DNA from: Nothophaeocryptopus gaeumannii
Taxonomy: Eukaryota; Ascomycota; Dothideomycetes; Mycosphaerellales; Mycosphaerellaceae
DNA: 64,000 nt
Assembly (NCBI GenBank): GCA_031771865.1
Contig: JASISA010000022.1
Coordinates: 868,001 to 932,000, forward strand
Reading direction: 5' to 3'
Below are positions 44,644 to 55,563 of this stretch, piece by piece; positions within the stretch are counted from its first letter, which is position 1; every line of letters starts with the position of its first letter. The notes below the pieces were generated by a model. That model was given only the letters and a program-made list of their open reading frames with translations. It had not been told where the DNA came from and did no database searches. Both the position numbers and the translations under genes were made by a program.

Positions 44644-47600
44644 ATGTCCAGGTCCAGCGATAATGGCCCGCCCGACCCTGACCCTGGCTCCAAATCCGCC
44701 GATGCTGCTCGCGCGACAGCAGTAAAACCCTCGCCCGCCGCCGATGTGAGCTTTTCTGCCGTCAATGCTCAATCGCAGGATAGACCGCCGCCGTTGCAAT
44801 ATGCCGAGTCGAGTTCTCAGGCTGAGTCGCGTAGCTCCAGTGCAAAGAGGAGCAATCACAGCTACGCCCAGAGCATCACCGACAGGCTGATCGGGGACCG
44901 GCATCATGGAAAGGACAAACGAACGAGTTCTGCAGACGACGAGACTGCGGTGAATGGGGGCAAAGACCGCCAAACCGACACACCGCATCGATTGAAGAAG
45001 TCGGGCGGGTTCTTGCTAGACACGCTTTTGAGCAACGGAAAGTCTAAGATCTCAGAACCTACATCCGGATCGAGCAGCAAGCGGCAGAATGGCCAGATAC
45101 GGATGGATAAGAGGAGGACTGCGTTGGAACGGGCATCTGGAGACTCTTCCCTGCGCAGCTCGCCCCCTCCCAAGGAGATGGATAGTCCAAGTACCTCGAT
45201 TGCAGACTCCAAAAAGCGCGACGCTCCTGGCACATCCAACATGGACCCGGCGCAGCTGGTGCAGATGGCTTTGAATCTGAGTGAGAGCAGGAAGCGCCAT
45301 GTGAGCAATACCCTACCAGTACCTATCTCGCCCGCTGGAGGCAGACGCATCGCCTCGGCATTGGACTCGGGGTACGGCACTGTGAGATCGGTCTCTTCAG
45401 GTGGCAAGCGTGCGAGTTATCTGAGCAACGGACGGGCTACATCGACTCCAGACTCGCAGAGGCGAAGTCAGCACCAGAGCGATGAAAGCGCTGTTGACCC
45501 GGCTGCAAACGTTCTTTATACATTCTCTCCAGCTACTCTTTCGCGTGCGGAAAAAGCCAGAAGATATTTCGAACTTGCAAGCGAGCACAGAAGACTACTT
45601 GAGCACCTGCCTCCGCTAAAGCCAGAATCTATGGCACTTGGCAACTACACTCTACAGGCTACTAGCAGTCCCGGCAGCGCGCACTACGATATCGCTCGCA
45701 CAACCTCGTACGGAAGCAATCGCCACAAGCTCGGCCGGCCTTACAACCCGCTGCAGGCGCTGAGAAACAGGCGATTGCGTAATAGAGAGCGACGGCCGCT
45801 GACAGCTCCACCAGACACGTTTCAAGAAACTGATCGTATCAGAAGATGGATAGATGGTGTCGAAGCGGCCTCGAAAGACGCTTCCTATCAACCTGGCGGA
45901 GATCACGTCCGCCTGCCTACCTTCTCAGGGGAGCTAGAGCACGACTCTTCATCGCGGCCTGATATCGCGCATCGTCATCGTCGGTCAGATACAGTCAACT
46001 CAGTCATCACACGACCGGAGAATGGATGGACGATAGAGCCTGCAGAGATGCTCGCCGATACGTATTGGACGGAGAAGGACGACAACAAGCCTCTGGTCGA
46101 GGATAGGCATGGCAATCGCATCTTCCCGACACGTGCGCGCGTGAGCTTGGAAGTTCCTCGCTTCAGTAGGGAATTAGATCGCGCTCGAGAAGCAAGTGCC
46201 GAAAGACGTAGTCAGCCCGAGGAGTCAGAGGATGAGGACCTGGCAAAGGCTAGGAAACGAAGCTTGCTACCGGTACCCGGCCGACTGCGGCGTAATCCTA
46301 TCAGTCGCTCTGGCAGCGTTTCTAGTGCATCAAGCAACGAGGGCCGGAAGCCTCCAGTGCACAGATATGGGGACAATGAAGGAGGCGACGAGAACATTGG
46401 ACCCTTGGATCGACATATGCGGGAAATGATTGCCAGGGAGGAGAAAGGAGAGCTGTCGTCACCAGAGCTTTTGTCACCAGATCATTGGGATTCAAGACAC
46501 ACTCCGTTTCCAAATCAACGCGCAAGCATCGACAGACCTCGGGGTAGCATGGACCAGCCGCATCGCGACTCATTACACACTGCAAGCGGGAGGCTGTCGG
46601 TTGACACCCAGGGACACAGACGATCTAAGTCAGCTGAGGGAAGGATCTCAACGCTCGATCATGGCATGTCCTCAATGGACGAGTTGGTATCGAACAGCCC
46701 AACCTCACCAATCATACCAGGTCTTGTTTCTGGCCTAGGCCGTGATGGATCACCTACCAACGGTCACAGCCACCCTCCACCAGATCGCCAGGGGCTGTCG
46801 TCGAGAGCTTCGAAATTGCCAATGTTCAGATCGCGCAGCAAAGAGCGCAACAGAATAGAGCAGACTGATTTTGCTGCGGGCATTGGCCAACCACTATCAC
46901 CTGTAATGAGCGGTGAGACCTCATCCGGGAAACCAAGATCCAGCTTTGAGTCTGGTCGACCCCCAAAGCCTCAGCGTAACAGAACCATGGAGAGCAATGC
47001 TAGTAGCCTTCGTCGCATGAACACCGCCACCACGGCCACGGACGGCTCCGTAAAGGACTCGCAGCACTCCACGGGTCGCCGCTTCTTCAAAGGAGGACGC
47101 ATTGGCGAGCTCGTGCGCATTGAAGGCTCACGGCTTGGCTTTGGGGCACGCAATAGTCGCGAGGGCGAGACGTCTGGTCTCCCATTCGAAATTTCGGACA
47201 ATGAGAATGAAAAGGCTCTACGAAGAAGGCCGACAGACGATCTCTACGATACGGATGACCAACTGAGTCCTCGTGCTTCCCTTGAGCGGGAGCGACTGAA
47301 GCCCAAATATTTCATGTCGAACCTGCCCTCCTTCAAGTCTCCTTCGAAAAGAGAGACAAGAGATAGTCGAGCACCAGGGACTCCCATGTCAGAAGAAGAC
47401 GATCCCTTCAACAGATTGAACTCGCGTCCTCGGCCGAATCGGCCTGCTCCTCCGAAGATCAACTTGCCCGATGATGGCAACGCTTCGGAACCAGAGCTCT
47501 CTCCAAGCAAGTCAAGAGAGCTCGGCGTCTACGACCGTCGAAAATCGGTTTCGCAAAACAACTTGACAGCGATCAGTACTGGCTCGACTTTGCCAAAGCA

Positions 47601-48291
47601 GCGGCGTGGCGATCTGGGCGTTGGCTCGACAAGTCATGACAGGAGACACTGGAGTATATCTAACCAGACGCAAAAAGATGCTCTAGACAAAGTCACTGCC
47701 CGCGATGTCGCACGAGTGCATGCGCTTTTACTTGCATCTGGCATTAAAGCACACGAGATTTACCACAAGGCCGACACTGTACGTGATCCGCCTCTGGCAA
47801 TGCTGGTCGGCGCCGCAAAGTCCGCTGGGCAGAGTCTAGGCCAAGCAACAAGGAAAGAGGAGAGCTTGGCAGTGGCAAGAATGCTGTCGACGAAACTGGA
47901 CACAACGATTTCGGAATTCGAAGGAACGCTTCGTCACTTTCAGCACGAGAGCGCAAGTCAACTTGGTTCGCAGCTGGATGAACTCTCTCGCCGAGCTGGT
48001 GATGAGCTCACCAAGCTGGTGCACGAAACATCCGATGAGGCCGACGCTTTCAATGTCGAGCTCACGACGAAGCAGCCTCAAGAGGTCAAGCGCGTCGACG
48101 AAGCTATTGACGAGATGTTCCGACAGCGAAGAAGACAGTTCAGGCTTGTTCGACGAGCTGGATTCAAATTACTCGAGTGGTTGGTCTTGGGTATCATGTG
48201 GTGGATCTGGTTTGTTGTCATCGTGTTCCAGTCATTGAAGCGATTACTGGTAAGCATTATGAAGGTATTGAAGTGGCTGCTTTGGTTTTGA
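44644..48291 (+). CDS. large Ser/Arg-rich, probably tail-anchored protein of unknown function
   Basis: Single exon, 1215 residues, no family recognised. Most of the chain is polar and disordered-looking, with many SPxK/R and RxxS sites. A more ordered block near residues 285-480 includes YFELASEHRRLLEHLPPL, then RRWIDGVEAASK and PENGWTIEPAEMLADTYW. Another, near residues 1015-1150, is helical (VARVHALLLASGIKAHEIY, then coiled-coil-like sequence to RVDEAIDEMFRQRRRQFRLV). One strong hydrophobic segment (LLEWLVLGIMWWIWFVVIVF) lies at about 1175-1197, with a basic flank before it and only 18 residues after. That suggests a C-tail-anchored membrane protein facing the cytosol. It borders the transposon island but shows no damage. 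Confidence 0.8.
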   Translation: MSRSSDNGPPDPDPGSKSADAARATAVKPSPAADVSFSAVNAQSQDRPPPLQYAESSSQAESRSSSAKRSNHSYAQSITDRLIGDRHHGKDKRTSSADDETAVNGGKDRQTDTPHRLKKSGGFLLDTLLSNGKSKISEPTSGSSSKRQNGQIRMDKRRTALERASGDSSLRSSPPPKEMDSPSTSIADSKKRDAPGTSNMDPAQLVQMALNLSESRKRHVSNTLPVPISPAGGRRIASALDSGYGTVRSVSSGGKRASYLSNGRATSTPDSQRRSQHQSDESAVDPAANVLYTFSPATLSRAEKARRYFELASEHRRLLEHLPPLKPESMALGNYTLQATSSPGSAHYDIARTTSYGSNRHKLGRPYNPLQALRNRRLRNRERRPLTAPPDTFQETDRIRRWIDGVEAASKDASYQPGGDHVRLPTFSGELEHDSSSRPDIAHRHRRSDTVNSVITRPENGWTIEPAEMLADTYWTEKDDNKPLVEDRHGNRIFPTRARVSLEVPRFSRELDRAREASAERRSQPEESEDEDLAKARKRSLLPVPGRLRRNPISRSGSVSSASSNEGRKPPVHRYGDNEGGDENIGPLDRHMREMIAREEKGELSSPELLSPDHWDSRHTPFPNQRASIDRPRGSMDQPHRDSLHTASGRLSVDTQGHRRSKSAEGRISTLDHGMSSMDELVSNSPTSPIIPGLVSGLGRDGSPTNGHSHPPPDRQGLSSRASKLPMFRSRSKERNRIEQTDFAAGIGQPLSPVMSGETSSGKPRSSFESGRPPKPQRNRTMESNASSLRRMNTATTATDGSVKDSQHSTGRRFFKGGRIGELVRIEGSRLGFGARNSREGETSGLPFEISDNENEKALRRRPTDDLYDTDDQLSPRASLERERLKPKYFMSNLPSFKSPSKRETRDSRAPGTPMSEEDDPFNRLNSRPRPNRPAPPKINLPDDGNASEPELSPSKSRELGVYDRRKSVSQNNLTAISTGSTLPKQRRGDLGVGSTSHDRRHWSISNQTQKDALDKVTARDVARVHALLLASGIKAHEIYHKADTVRDPPLAMLVGAAKSAGQSLGQATRKEESLAVARMLSTKLDTTISEFEGTLRHFQHESASQLGSQLDELSRRAGDELTKLVHETSDEADAFNVELTTKQPQEVKRVDEAIDEMFRQRRRQFRLVRRAGFKLLEWLVLGIMWWIWFVVIVFQSLKRLLVSIMKVLKWLLWF

Positions 48292-48860
48292 AACAGGTCG
48301 TTATATTTGTTGATTTTTCTGAGATACCCTGTGCTTTAGCGGACGGGACGAGGTCCTTCTGGGTTGCTCATACAGCGAGGAGTATGGAAAACCTTTTGTA
48401 TACATCTTGTTTCGTAAGTCAGATACTTGAAATTGAGAGTGAGAACACATGTCAACTCCTGCCTGAAAGCTCATGGCGAGCTTACTTTGTTACCACAAAC
48501 AATCATGGTCCTTTCCAGGAGATATCATTCCTCATTTGTCATTGAGCGCATCGCATTCTTATTGCGGCTTGCGCAGGAATGCAGAGAAAGGCGCCGGACG
48601 AGAGGGACGACCTACCTTCCAAAGATGGGATGGCCATCTTCCATTTCGGGAATGCCTGCAAGCTTTCCAGCTTCAATCGTTCAACAAGACGAAACTTTCG
48701 ACCCAACTACATGTTTTAGACGCAAGGATTCCACATCTCCTCCTTCGTCGCATCAAGAGCCCTCCTTAAGCTATACATATATATCTTCATCAAGGTGCCT
48801 AGCACTATCCACTCACCCAATCAATCAATCAACCGCTTCACAAACCAGAACAAAAGCGTC
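48292..48860. promoter_or_regulatory. intergenic region before the metallo-beta-lactamase gene
   Basis: 569 bp with no gene. A TATA-like stretch (CTATACATATATATC, about 48771-48785) lies 76-90 bp upstream of the next start codon, followed by a leader with repeated CAATCAAT. Confidence 0.4.
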
Positions 48861-50140
48861 ATGTCCTCCCAAGACTTCATCCCTCCCAAACCCGCTCCAC
48901 CCCTCAACATCCCCAAGTCAAACTCTACAATCTCAGTCAGCATCATAAACACAACCTGCGACATCGTCTCTTCCGCAAAATCTTTCGTGAAACCCCACAT
49001 CCCAGGCCAAGATTACGTCAACCTCCCGACTTTCGCGTTTCTTCTCCATCACCCGGGCACAGATAGACGGATTCTGTTTGATGCGGGAGCGAGAAAAGAT
49101 TGGTGGAATTGGACACCCGCGAACGTCAGTTTTATTGAGGAGAATGTGCCGGGATTGAGGGTTGAGAAGGGGATTGATGAGATTTTGAGAGAGGGAGGTG
49201 TTGAGGTGGGGAGTGTTGGAAGTGTGATTTGGAGTCATTTTCATTGGTGAGTTGAGGTGCTCTGTGGAAACTTGAGGCGAATGCGCTGATTGTAGGAGCA
49301 ATTTAGGGATCATATTGGCGATATGAGTCTATTTCCATCGACTACGGAAATTGTTGTCGGTCCTGGGTTTAAGGAGGCTTTTATGCCTGGGTATCCGACC
49401 AAGAAGGATGCGCCTCTGTTGAATACAGATTTCAAGTGAGTCCTTGCCTTTGTCTCGATAAATCTCCAACTGACGAATGCGAGAGAGATCATGAGGTTCG
49501 GGAGGTGACATTCGACGACTCGTTCCAAATTGGTGGTCTCCATGCCTTTGACTTCTTCTCCGACGGCTCGCTCTATCTCCTAGATACCCCGGGACATGCT
49601 CCGGGACACATCAGCGCACTTGCAAGAACGACGGAAGATACTTTCGTTTTCCTTGGAGGGGATATCTGCCACGTTGCTCAGGCGTGGCGACCCACCGGGT
49701 TCTTGCCCATGCCTGCCACGATTCCAGGGGCCGTTCCTCTGGATGCGAGATTCCCAGCCCAATGCCCATGCGCGATGTTCACAGCGTGCCATCCGAATCA
49801 AATAGCTCCACGAACCACACCATTTTACCAGCTGACAGACGCCAAAGGCAGCCTGTACATGTTTCCGGAAGCTGCCCAAGACAGCGTAGACAAGATGGAA
49901 GCCTTCGATGCAGACCCCAACGTTCTAATCTGTGTAGCTCACGACGGCGGCCTCTCAAAAGTGCTCAACTTTTTCCCAGTCGGCACGATCGATGATTGGA
50001 AAGTCAAGGGCTACAAGGAAGCAGCAGCCTGGGGCTTCTTGAACGAGATGCCAATCAATGGAAAGCCTGGACGACCTCCACTTGCACCTGGTCTCGTGAG
50101 AGACGGCCAAGTCATTCGTAGAGCGGAGGATGTGTTGTAA
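48861..50140 (+). CDS. metallo-beta-lactamase-fold hydrolase, lactonase-like
   Basis: Hydrolase of the N-acyl-homoserine-lactonase-like branch of the metallo-beta-lactamase superfamily; substrate unknown. There are three exons (48861-49246, 49307-49435, 49486-50140), giving 389 residues. The zinc motif SHFHWDHIGD spans the first intron (His126, His128, Asp130, His131). Other ligands are probably in TPGHAPGH and in GGDICH. The C-terminal VAHDGG gives the last His. The first intron is 60 bp and the second is 50 bp. Its stop codon lies 29 bp inside the tyrosyl-tRNA synthetase coding region on the other strand. Confidence 0.88.
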
Positions 50141-51965
50141 ATGTTTTGGTACCAGCAAATCGCACTTTTCGAGCGACGGAATCTTTGAACTCTGTCCAGC
50201 CTGGGGCGTCATGTCCCGACAGGTCGAAGTCATAGTCCGGAATTACTTCGATTATGCGCACCTTCCACTTGCCGAGTCTGATAATGAGTAGTCCGTCCAC
50301 GAGAAGTAATCCAACTTCGGATGGCTTCTGATCCTTAATAGGAATGAAGTCCAGCCGACCTTCTTCTCCTGATGATGAAGTAGCGATATATGCGCCGCCT
50401 TTGCTGACAAGACGCGCACCTTCTGACTTCGTACCAACCAGTCCAGCATGATACAGGATCCGGCCGAAAGGCGTATCGTGGACCAAAGATGAAGGCAGTT
50501 GCACCCTTTGCGCGGTATCGTTTGTGAGCGTCTGCTCGCCACCTGACTTAGCTGAGTTCGTAAAAGAGGCCAAGGTGGGTGCGCGCAGAGCTTTGTGCTC
50601 GGCCCGAGTCTTCGCTGCCTCCTCTGCCCCATGGACCAACTCGAGTACTTCTGCTGCAAGCAGGTGCTGTGCTTTACGTTTTCCCGGATCTTTCCGTTGT
50701 TCTATCATTACCTCCGTGATGTCCGTCGTAGGTACGAATGTGAAAAGCTTCAGGTAGCGCTCGACGTCGTCATCTGCAGAGCGTAACAGGAACTGTACGC
50801 TGGTCAGTAAGTACTTGACCCGCTTGCATAGGCCAATCTTACTCCGTAAAGGTCATAGGGCGATGTCATCTTTGGGTCGAGCCAGATGGCATTTCCTGCG
50901 CTTTTCCCAAACTTTTCGCCACTCGAAGTAGTGAGAAGCGGCACTGTCAATCCCATAGGCGACAAGTCCTCATTGAGACGCCCTTCTGAGTCCAGCCACT
51001 TGTCTCGTTTCTCTGAGTCAGTAAAGGTCTGCGCGATATACTTGACAGCATCTATGCCCGCAATGATGTTGCCAAATTGGTCTGCACCTCCAATCTGAAT
51101 TTGGATGGACCTGTCATGATACATCTGCCACCAGTCCCAGGCCTGAAGGAGTGGATAGGTGAACTCTGAGAAAGACATGCCGTCTCCTTTCTCCATCTTG
51201 TTCCTGACTCTGGGCACAATTGGTCAGCATGATCTCTTGTTCGAGCACTCACCGCTCTATTCACTTTCACTCACGTATCTCTGCTGAGCATAGCGCCCAA
51301 ACGCGCGCCATTGCCCATCAGTCGGAGGAATTTAAGTATGTTCAAGTTGTCCAGCCACTCCGCATTGTTTAGCAGCTCTTTCTTTCCAGTTCCTGCAACA
51401 CCTTGTCCACGTCTCCTCTCATAATTGGCTACGTTCTCCCACAAGTTGCCCATCTGCGCGTACATCGATTCAAAGTTGGCTTGCATCACGCTGTCTTCAG
51501 TAGCCGTCCGGGAGGTAAGACGTCCGCTGGGGTCGCCGACTTTGGAAGTAGCACCACCAACAAGGCTGACAACGTGATGACCGCGATGATAGAGCCAAAA
51601 GAGTACCATGTAGGGCAAAAGGTGACCAAGATGAAGAGACGGGGCAGTGGGATCAACGCCGGCGTAGAAGCCAACGCGGCGAGTGCTCAAGAGCCGATCA
51701 AGGGCGTCGCGATCACTAACGCACCGTATACTTAGCCTTCTCTTTTATGTGGACGCACTCCTTCAGGTCATCGTGCGTACCCAGCGATCTGATTGACATA
51801 TCCTCGTTCTTCTAGAAAGCTCAGCACACTCTGCTCGTTTCGCTGCGAGGTGTGAAGTGTGCGGACTGCAGGGCGCCACTGCTGTGCGAGGCATCGTCTG
51901 CACACGTACGGGAGCTGCGTGGAGCGAGTGAGCAAAGATAGCGGTATATTCCCCTGCCGTGCCAT
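50112..51965 (-). CDS. MSY1: tyrosyl-tRNA synthetase, mitochondrial
   Basis: Charges mitochondrial tRNA-Tyr. There are four exons: 51965-51781, 51715-51275, 51209-50843 and 50792-50112, giving 557 residues. The presequence (MARQGNIPLSLLTRSTQLPY) is basic. Exon 2 has YAGVDPTAPSLHLGHL with the HIGH-type motif, exon 3 has IQIGGADQFGNI (tyrosine/ATP pocket) and the KMSKS-type loop GEKFGKSAG. The C-terminal S4-like region (GRILYHAGLVGTKSEGARLV) is present and extended, as in fungal mitochondrial forms, some of which aid group I intron splicing. That second role cannot be judged here. The frame is open upstream to 52121, but the start at 51965 gives the better presequence. Confidence 0.93.
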
Positions 51966-52121
51966 TACCCCGTGGACACTGGAGGGAGGATATTCAGGTA
52001 ACTCGGGAACGGTGTTGAAGTGTTGAAGTTGAGTTGATGCACCTCCGTCGCGGGGAAAGCCTTCGGCCATTACTGAGCCCGTTTCGCATTCGGTTGAGGC
52101 TTCTAAGACAAAAGTCGACAC

Positions 52122-52612
52122 CTCTCGACCTCTTTCCTACCTTATGCGTATAGTAATAATAGTATATACAGCGCGTAACATCTTTCGAGATATATATGTT
52201 AAAAGAAAGAGGAGAGATGATACTATGAAGTATTTGTTATAATAGATATAATATAGGCGTAGGGAAAATTAGAGCTAATAAAGAATAAAGCGAGTACTTC
52301 GAAGAAGAAAGAGTATTAGAAAGATCGAAAGATAGATCCCTATCTTTACTACGCCTTCGACTTAGTCTAAATCTATAGCTAACTTATAAGTATCGAAATA
52401 GCTTTAGCGAGTATTTGCATTTTCTTTTATCGTTCTACGATAGGTAGTCGTTAAGTTATATTATTTCGCGCGGGTAGAAAGGTACTTTCTGTAGGTCGTC
52501 GACTTCTAATTGCGAAACTCAGTCCTCGGCAAGGTCGACGGCGTCTGCTCTCGTTCCAGCGCTTTGCTTTCGAAAGCAACCGTACTATGTACAATGATGA
52601 ATATATGTCCGC
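52122..52612. repeat. RIP-mutated relic between MSY1 and succinate-semialdehyde dehydrogenase
   Basis: From about 52140 to 52520 the sequence is TA-rich and nearly free of CA and TG, the same signature as the transposon island at 37-43 kb. No frame or domain survives. It is a single relic of about 380 bp that separates two healthy genes. Confidence 0.7.
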
Positions 52613-54277
52613 CTAGTCCTGGAGCTCTCCCACACCTCCGACAGTCATGGTCTTAATAATCATGTATTCGTCAATTCCATATTTGGAGCCTTCTCGTCCG
52701 AAACCGCTGTGCTTCACTCCTCCGAATGGTGCCGCGGGATCGCTGATAATGCCAGTGTTAATTCCAACCATGCCAAACTCGAGATTTTCAGCCACTCTGT
52801 ACGACCTCGCCAAATCCTTGGAGAAGAAGTAGCCTGCCAGACCAACTTCTGCATCATTCGCAAGCTCAACCACTTCTTTCTCGGTTTCGAATGGGAACAG
52901 AGCTGCCACTGGGCCAAATGTCTCCTCACACGAGATCTTCATGGATTTGCTCATGTCACGGATGACTGTTGGAGCATAAAAGTTCGAGCCAAGGTCCGGT
53001 AATTGCTGGCCTCCAGCCAAAACCGTAGCCCCATGCGAGACAGCATCGTCGACATGTTCCTTAACTTTGCTGACTGCACGATCGTGGATCAACGGACCGT
53101 GGGTCGTACCCTCTTCAAATCCGTAGCCGACCTTGAACTGCTTGACCTCGTCCGTGAAAGCCTTGGCAAATGCATCGTAGATGCCTCTCTGCACGTAGAT
53201 TCGGTTGGCGCAGACACAGGTTTGGCCACTTGATCTGAACTTGGAAGCAATCGCACCAGCAACGGCTGCATCCAGGTCAGCGTCGTCGAAGACAATGAAG
53301 GGTGCGTTTCCACCGAGCTCAAAGGATAGTTTTTTTAATGTATCCGCAGATTGCTTCATCAAAAGCTTGCCCACTCCTGTCGAACCTGTGAAGGACACCT
53401 TCTTTACTGTATTTGAAGAAGTAATGGCCGATCCGACCTCAGGTGTATTCTCAAGAGCAGTTACGAAGTTGACCACGCCAGGTGGCACCCCGGCACGAAC
53501 ACCTAGCTCCATGATGGCTGCCGCAGTGTAGGGTGTTTCTCCGGGTGACTTTGCTACTACCGTGCAGCCTGCTGCCAGGGCAGGACCGATCTTGCGAGTG
53601 ATCATAGCAGCCTAGAACAAAAAGTTGCAGGTCAGTGCATTTCCTAGACGAGGACAGTGAGCCTACTGGCCTTAGATCCAGCTCACCGGGAAGTTCCAGG
53701 GTGTGATCAACCCGCATACGCCGACTGGTTCCCTTCTGGTGTATACTCTGTTTCCTGGCACCGTCGCTGGGATTGTATCTCCGTAAACTCTGGGTGCCTC
53801 CTCCGCAAACCACTGAAAGAAGCTGGAGGCATATCCCACCTCGCCTTTTGCGTCGTTAAATGGCTTGCCATTCTCCCATGTGATCAGTCTTGCAATGTCG
53901 TCAGCATTCTCGATCATGAGGTTGTACCATTTCCTCAACATCGTAGCTCTTTCGCGCGCGCTGGTCTTTCTGAAGGTCACAAGAGCATCTGCAGCTGCTT
54001 TGATGGCCTCGGCCGTGTCCTCCTTGTCCATCTCTGGCATGGTACCGATCGTCTTGCCAGTCGCCGGATCAGTGACCTCGAATGTCTTGCCGGATTTTGC
54101 TCCGACCCATTTTCCGTTGATGTATGACTGCTCCTTGAACAGCGATTGATCCTCCAGCGGCGGCACGGTATGCTGCCTTCTTGCTGCCGAGCTCGACAGT
54201 AGCCGGAGATGGTTCGTGCGTCTGATCTGTGAACGCGGGACCGTTTTGGTGGAGAGGGTGCTCAGAAAAGCCTTCAT
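52613..54277 (-). CDS. UGA2: succinate-semialdehyde dehydrogenase [NAD(P)+]
   Basis: Oxidises succinate semialdehyde to succinate, the last step of the GABA shunt. There are two exons, 54277-53687 and 53611-52613 (75-bp intron), giving 529 residues. A presequence rich in Arg, Ser and Thr (MKAFLSTLSTKTVPRSQIRR) points to mitochondria. Family motifs are PWNFP joined to AAMITRK across the intron, FTGSTGVGK, the catalytic Glu295 in FELGGNAP and Cys329 in GQTCVCANR. The C-terminal FGGVKHSGFGREGSKYGI marks this family against other aldehyde dehydrogenases. An earlier in-frame ATG at 54424 would add a repetitive RG stretch and is not used in my model. Confidence 0.93.
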
Positions 54278-55563
54278 TGTGGCGTGACGTCGTGCTCGTC
54301 CTCGACCTCGACCTCGACCTCGTCTTTGGGCGAATTTAACATGCAACGTTGGAGCAGTGTCAGATATGAGCTGGAAACGTTTCTCTAGGAACCTGTCCCA
54401 TTGACTAGACACGCCCCACGTCATTCACAAATTGGAGCCGCGGCTTTGCCGACAGCCGAACCGCGCCAGACTACGTTCCGTTTCGGAAGTTCCAGCCTGC
54501 TGATGCTCGTTGCTGTTTGGCTCCTTCCTCCTTGCTCCTCAAGGTGCGAGGGTGGAACACGAATTTCTTACAAGCGTGGAACTTCACCTCCACCGCAAAC
54601 GGCCTCAGGAGATTCCGCCCATTTCACAACGGCAGTATGAGGAGTAGCAGTAGTAGCACGGAGAAGATGCTCGACCGACCGACCTACCTGGTGCACCCTG
54701 GCATCTTCCGCCTGCGATCTGGAGACAGGCATGTCCTCGCAAGGACACTTCGCCTGCTCGTCTCACTACTGTGACTGCTGCCAGTCAAGTCCAGGCTTTC
54801 GTCACACAGCACTGCGGTCAAGGACGGCTCTGCTCTTTCTAGAAGCCGTAGAATGCATGCATCCCATCCAATCCACATCTGCTCCTCAACGTTGGACAGC
54901 GCAATCGTGCACTGCACTTGAGCCTCATGGGAGCTAATCCAGTTACCATGTTGGGCTGTGTTGGGCCATGTGTGCTGGCGTTTAGTTCTACCTCGCCGAC
55001 TTTGTCAGAAGCTGCGGATCCTGGGTATATGACCTCGCGCAATCCATCCGGTCGGTCGCACGACCTCGTCAGACTCCTGTCCTGTACCTCGGAGCTTCAT
55101 GGCATTTGCGCGCACTTCTCCATCGCTACTTCCTTCCCCACGTTCGACACAGCATGCGGCTCTGGGACAGGAAACGGTCAGAACCATCCATATGGTCGCG
55201 GATGCCTGGTACAGCTGCGACGCCTCTGCCTTTGAGCACCTTTCAAAGCTTTATACTCGTACGTTCCACCGAAAGAAAAGCAAAGGATAGACTTTAGGTA
55301 TAACTGAGATCTACCTTGTTGTGTCTGCGGGTCCCTCTCTTTATGCCGTGTGTACCTCCTGACTTCCACTTTCTTGCTTGCTCACACAACCCCAGCTGAG
55401 ATCGAATTCAATGTCTTTCCTCCCAAGGACCCCATATTGCTGCAGAGAGTATACTGATTTCTAGGCCTGCTATTGGAAGTCGCAAACGTATGAGCCAGAT
55501 TTGCCAGGGACTTGATCTGGATGCCGCTTGCTGTGAGCAATTCAGGCCGATCAAACAAGCATC
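54278..55563. promoter_or_regulatory. divergent gene-free region UGA2 / RING protein
   Basis: About 1.29 kb between outward-facing starts. A CCTCGA tandem repeat lies at about 54299-54323. No domain-bearing frame is seen on either strand. Confidence 0.4.
54299..54323. repeat. CCTCGA hexanucleotide tandem repeat
   Basis: Four units of CCTCGA, imperfect at the edges, just upstream of the succinate-semialdehyde dehydrogenase start on its leader. Confidence 0.75.

Noticed and set aside
54278..54424. N-terminal extension of succinate-semialdehyde dehydrogenase starting at 54424
   Set aside because: The extension consists of a repeat-encoded Arg-Gly stretch and would mask the clear mitochondrial presequence that starts at 54277.
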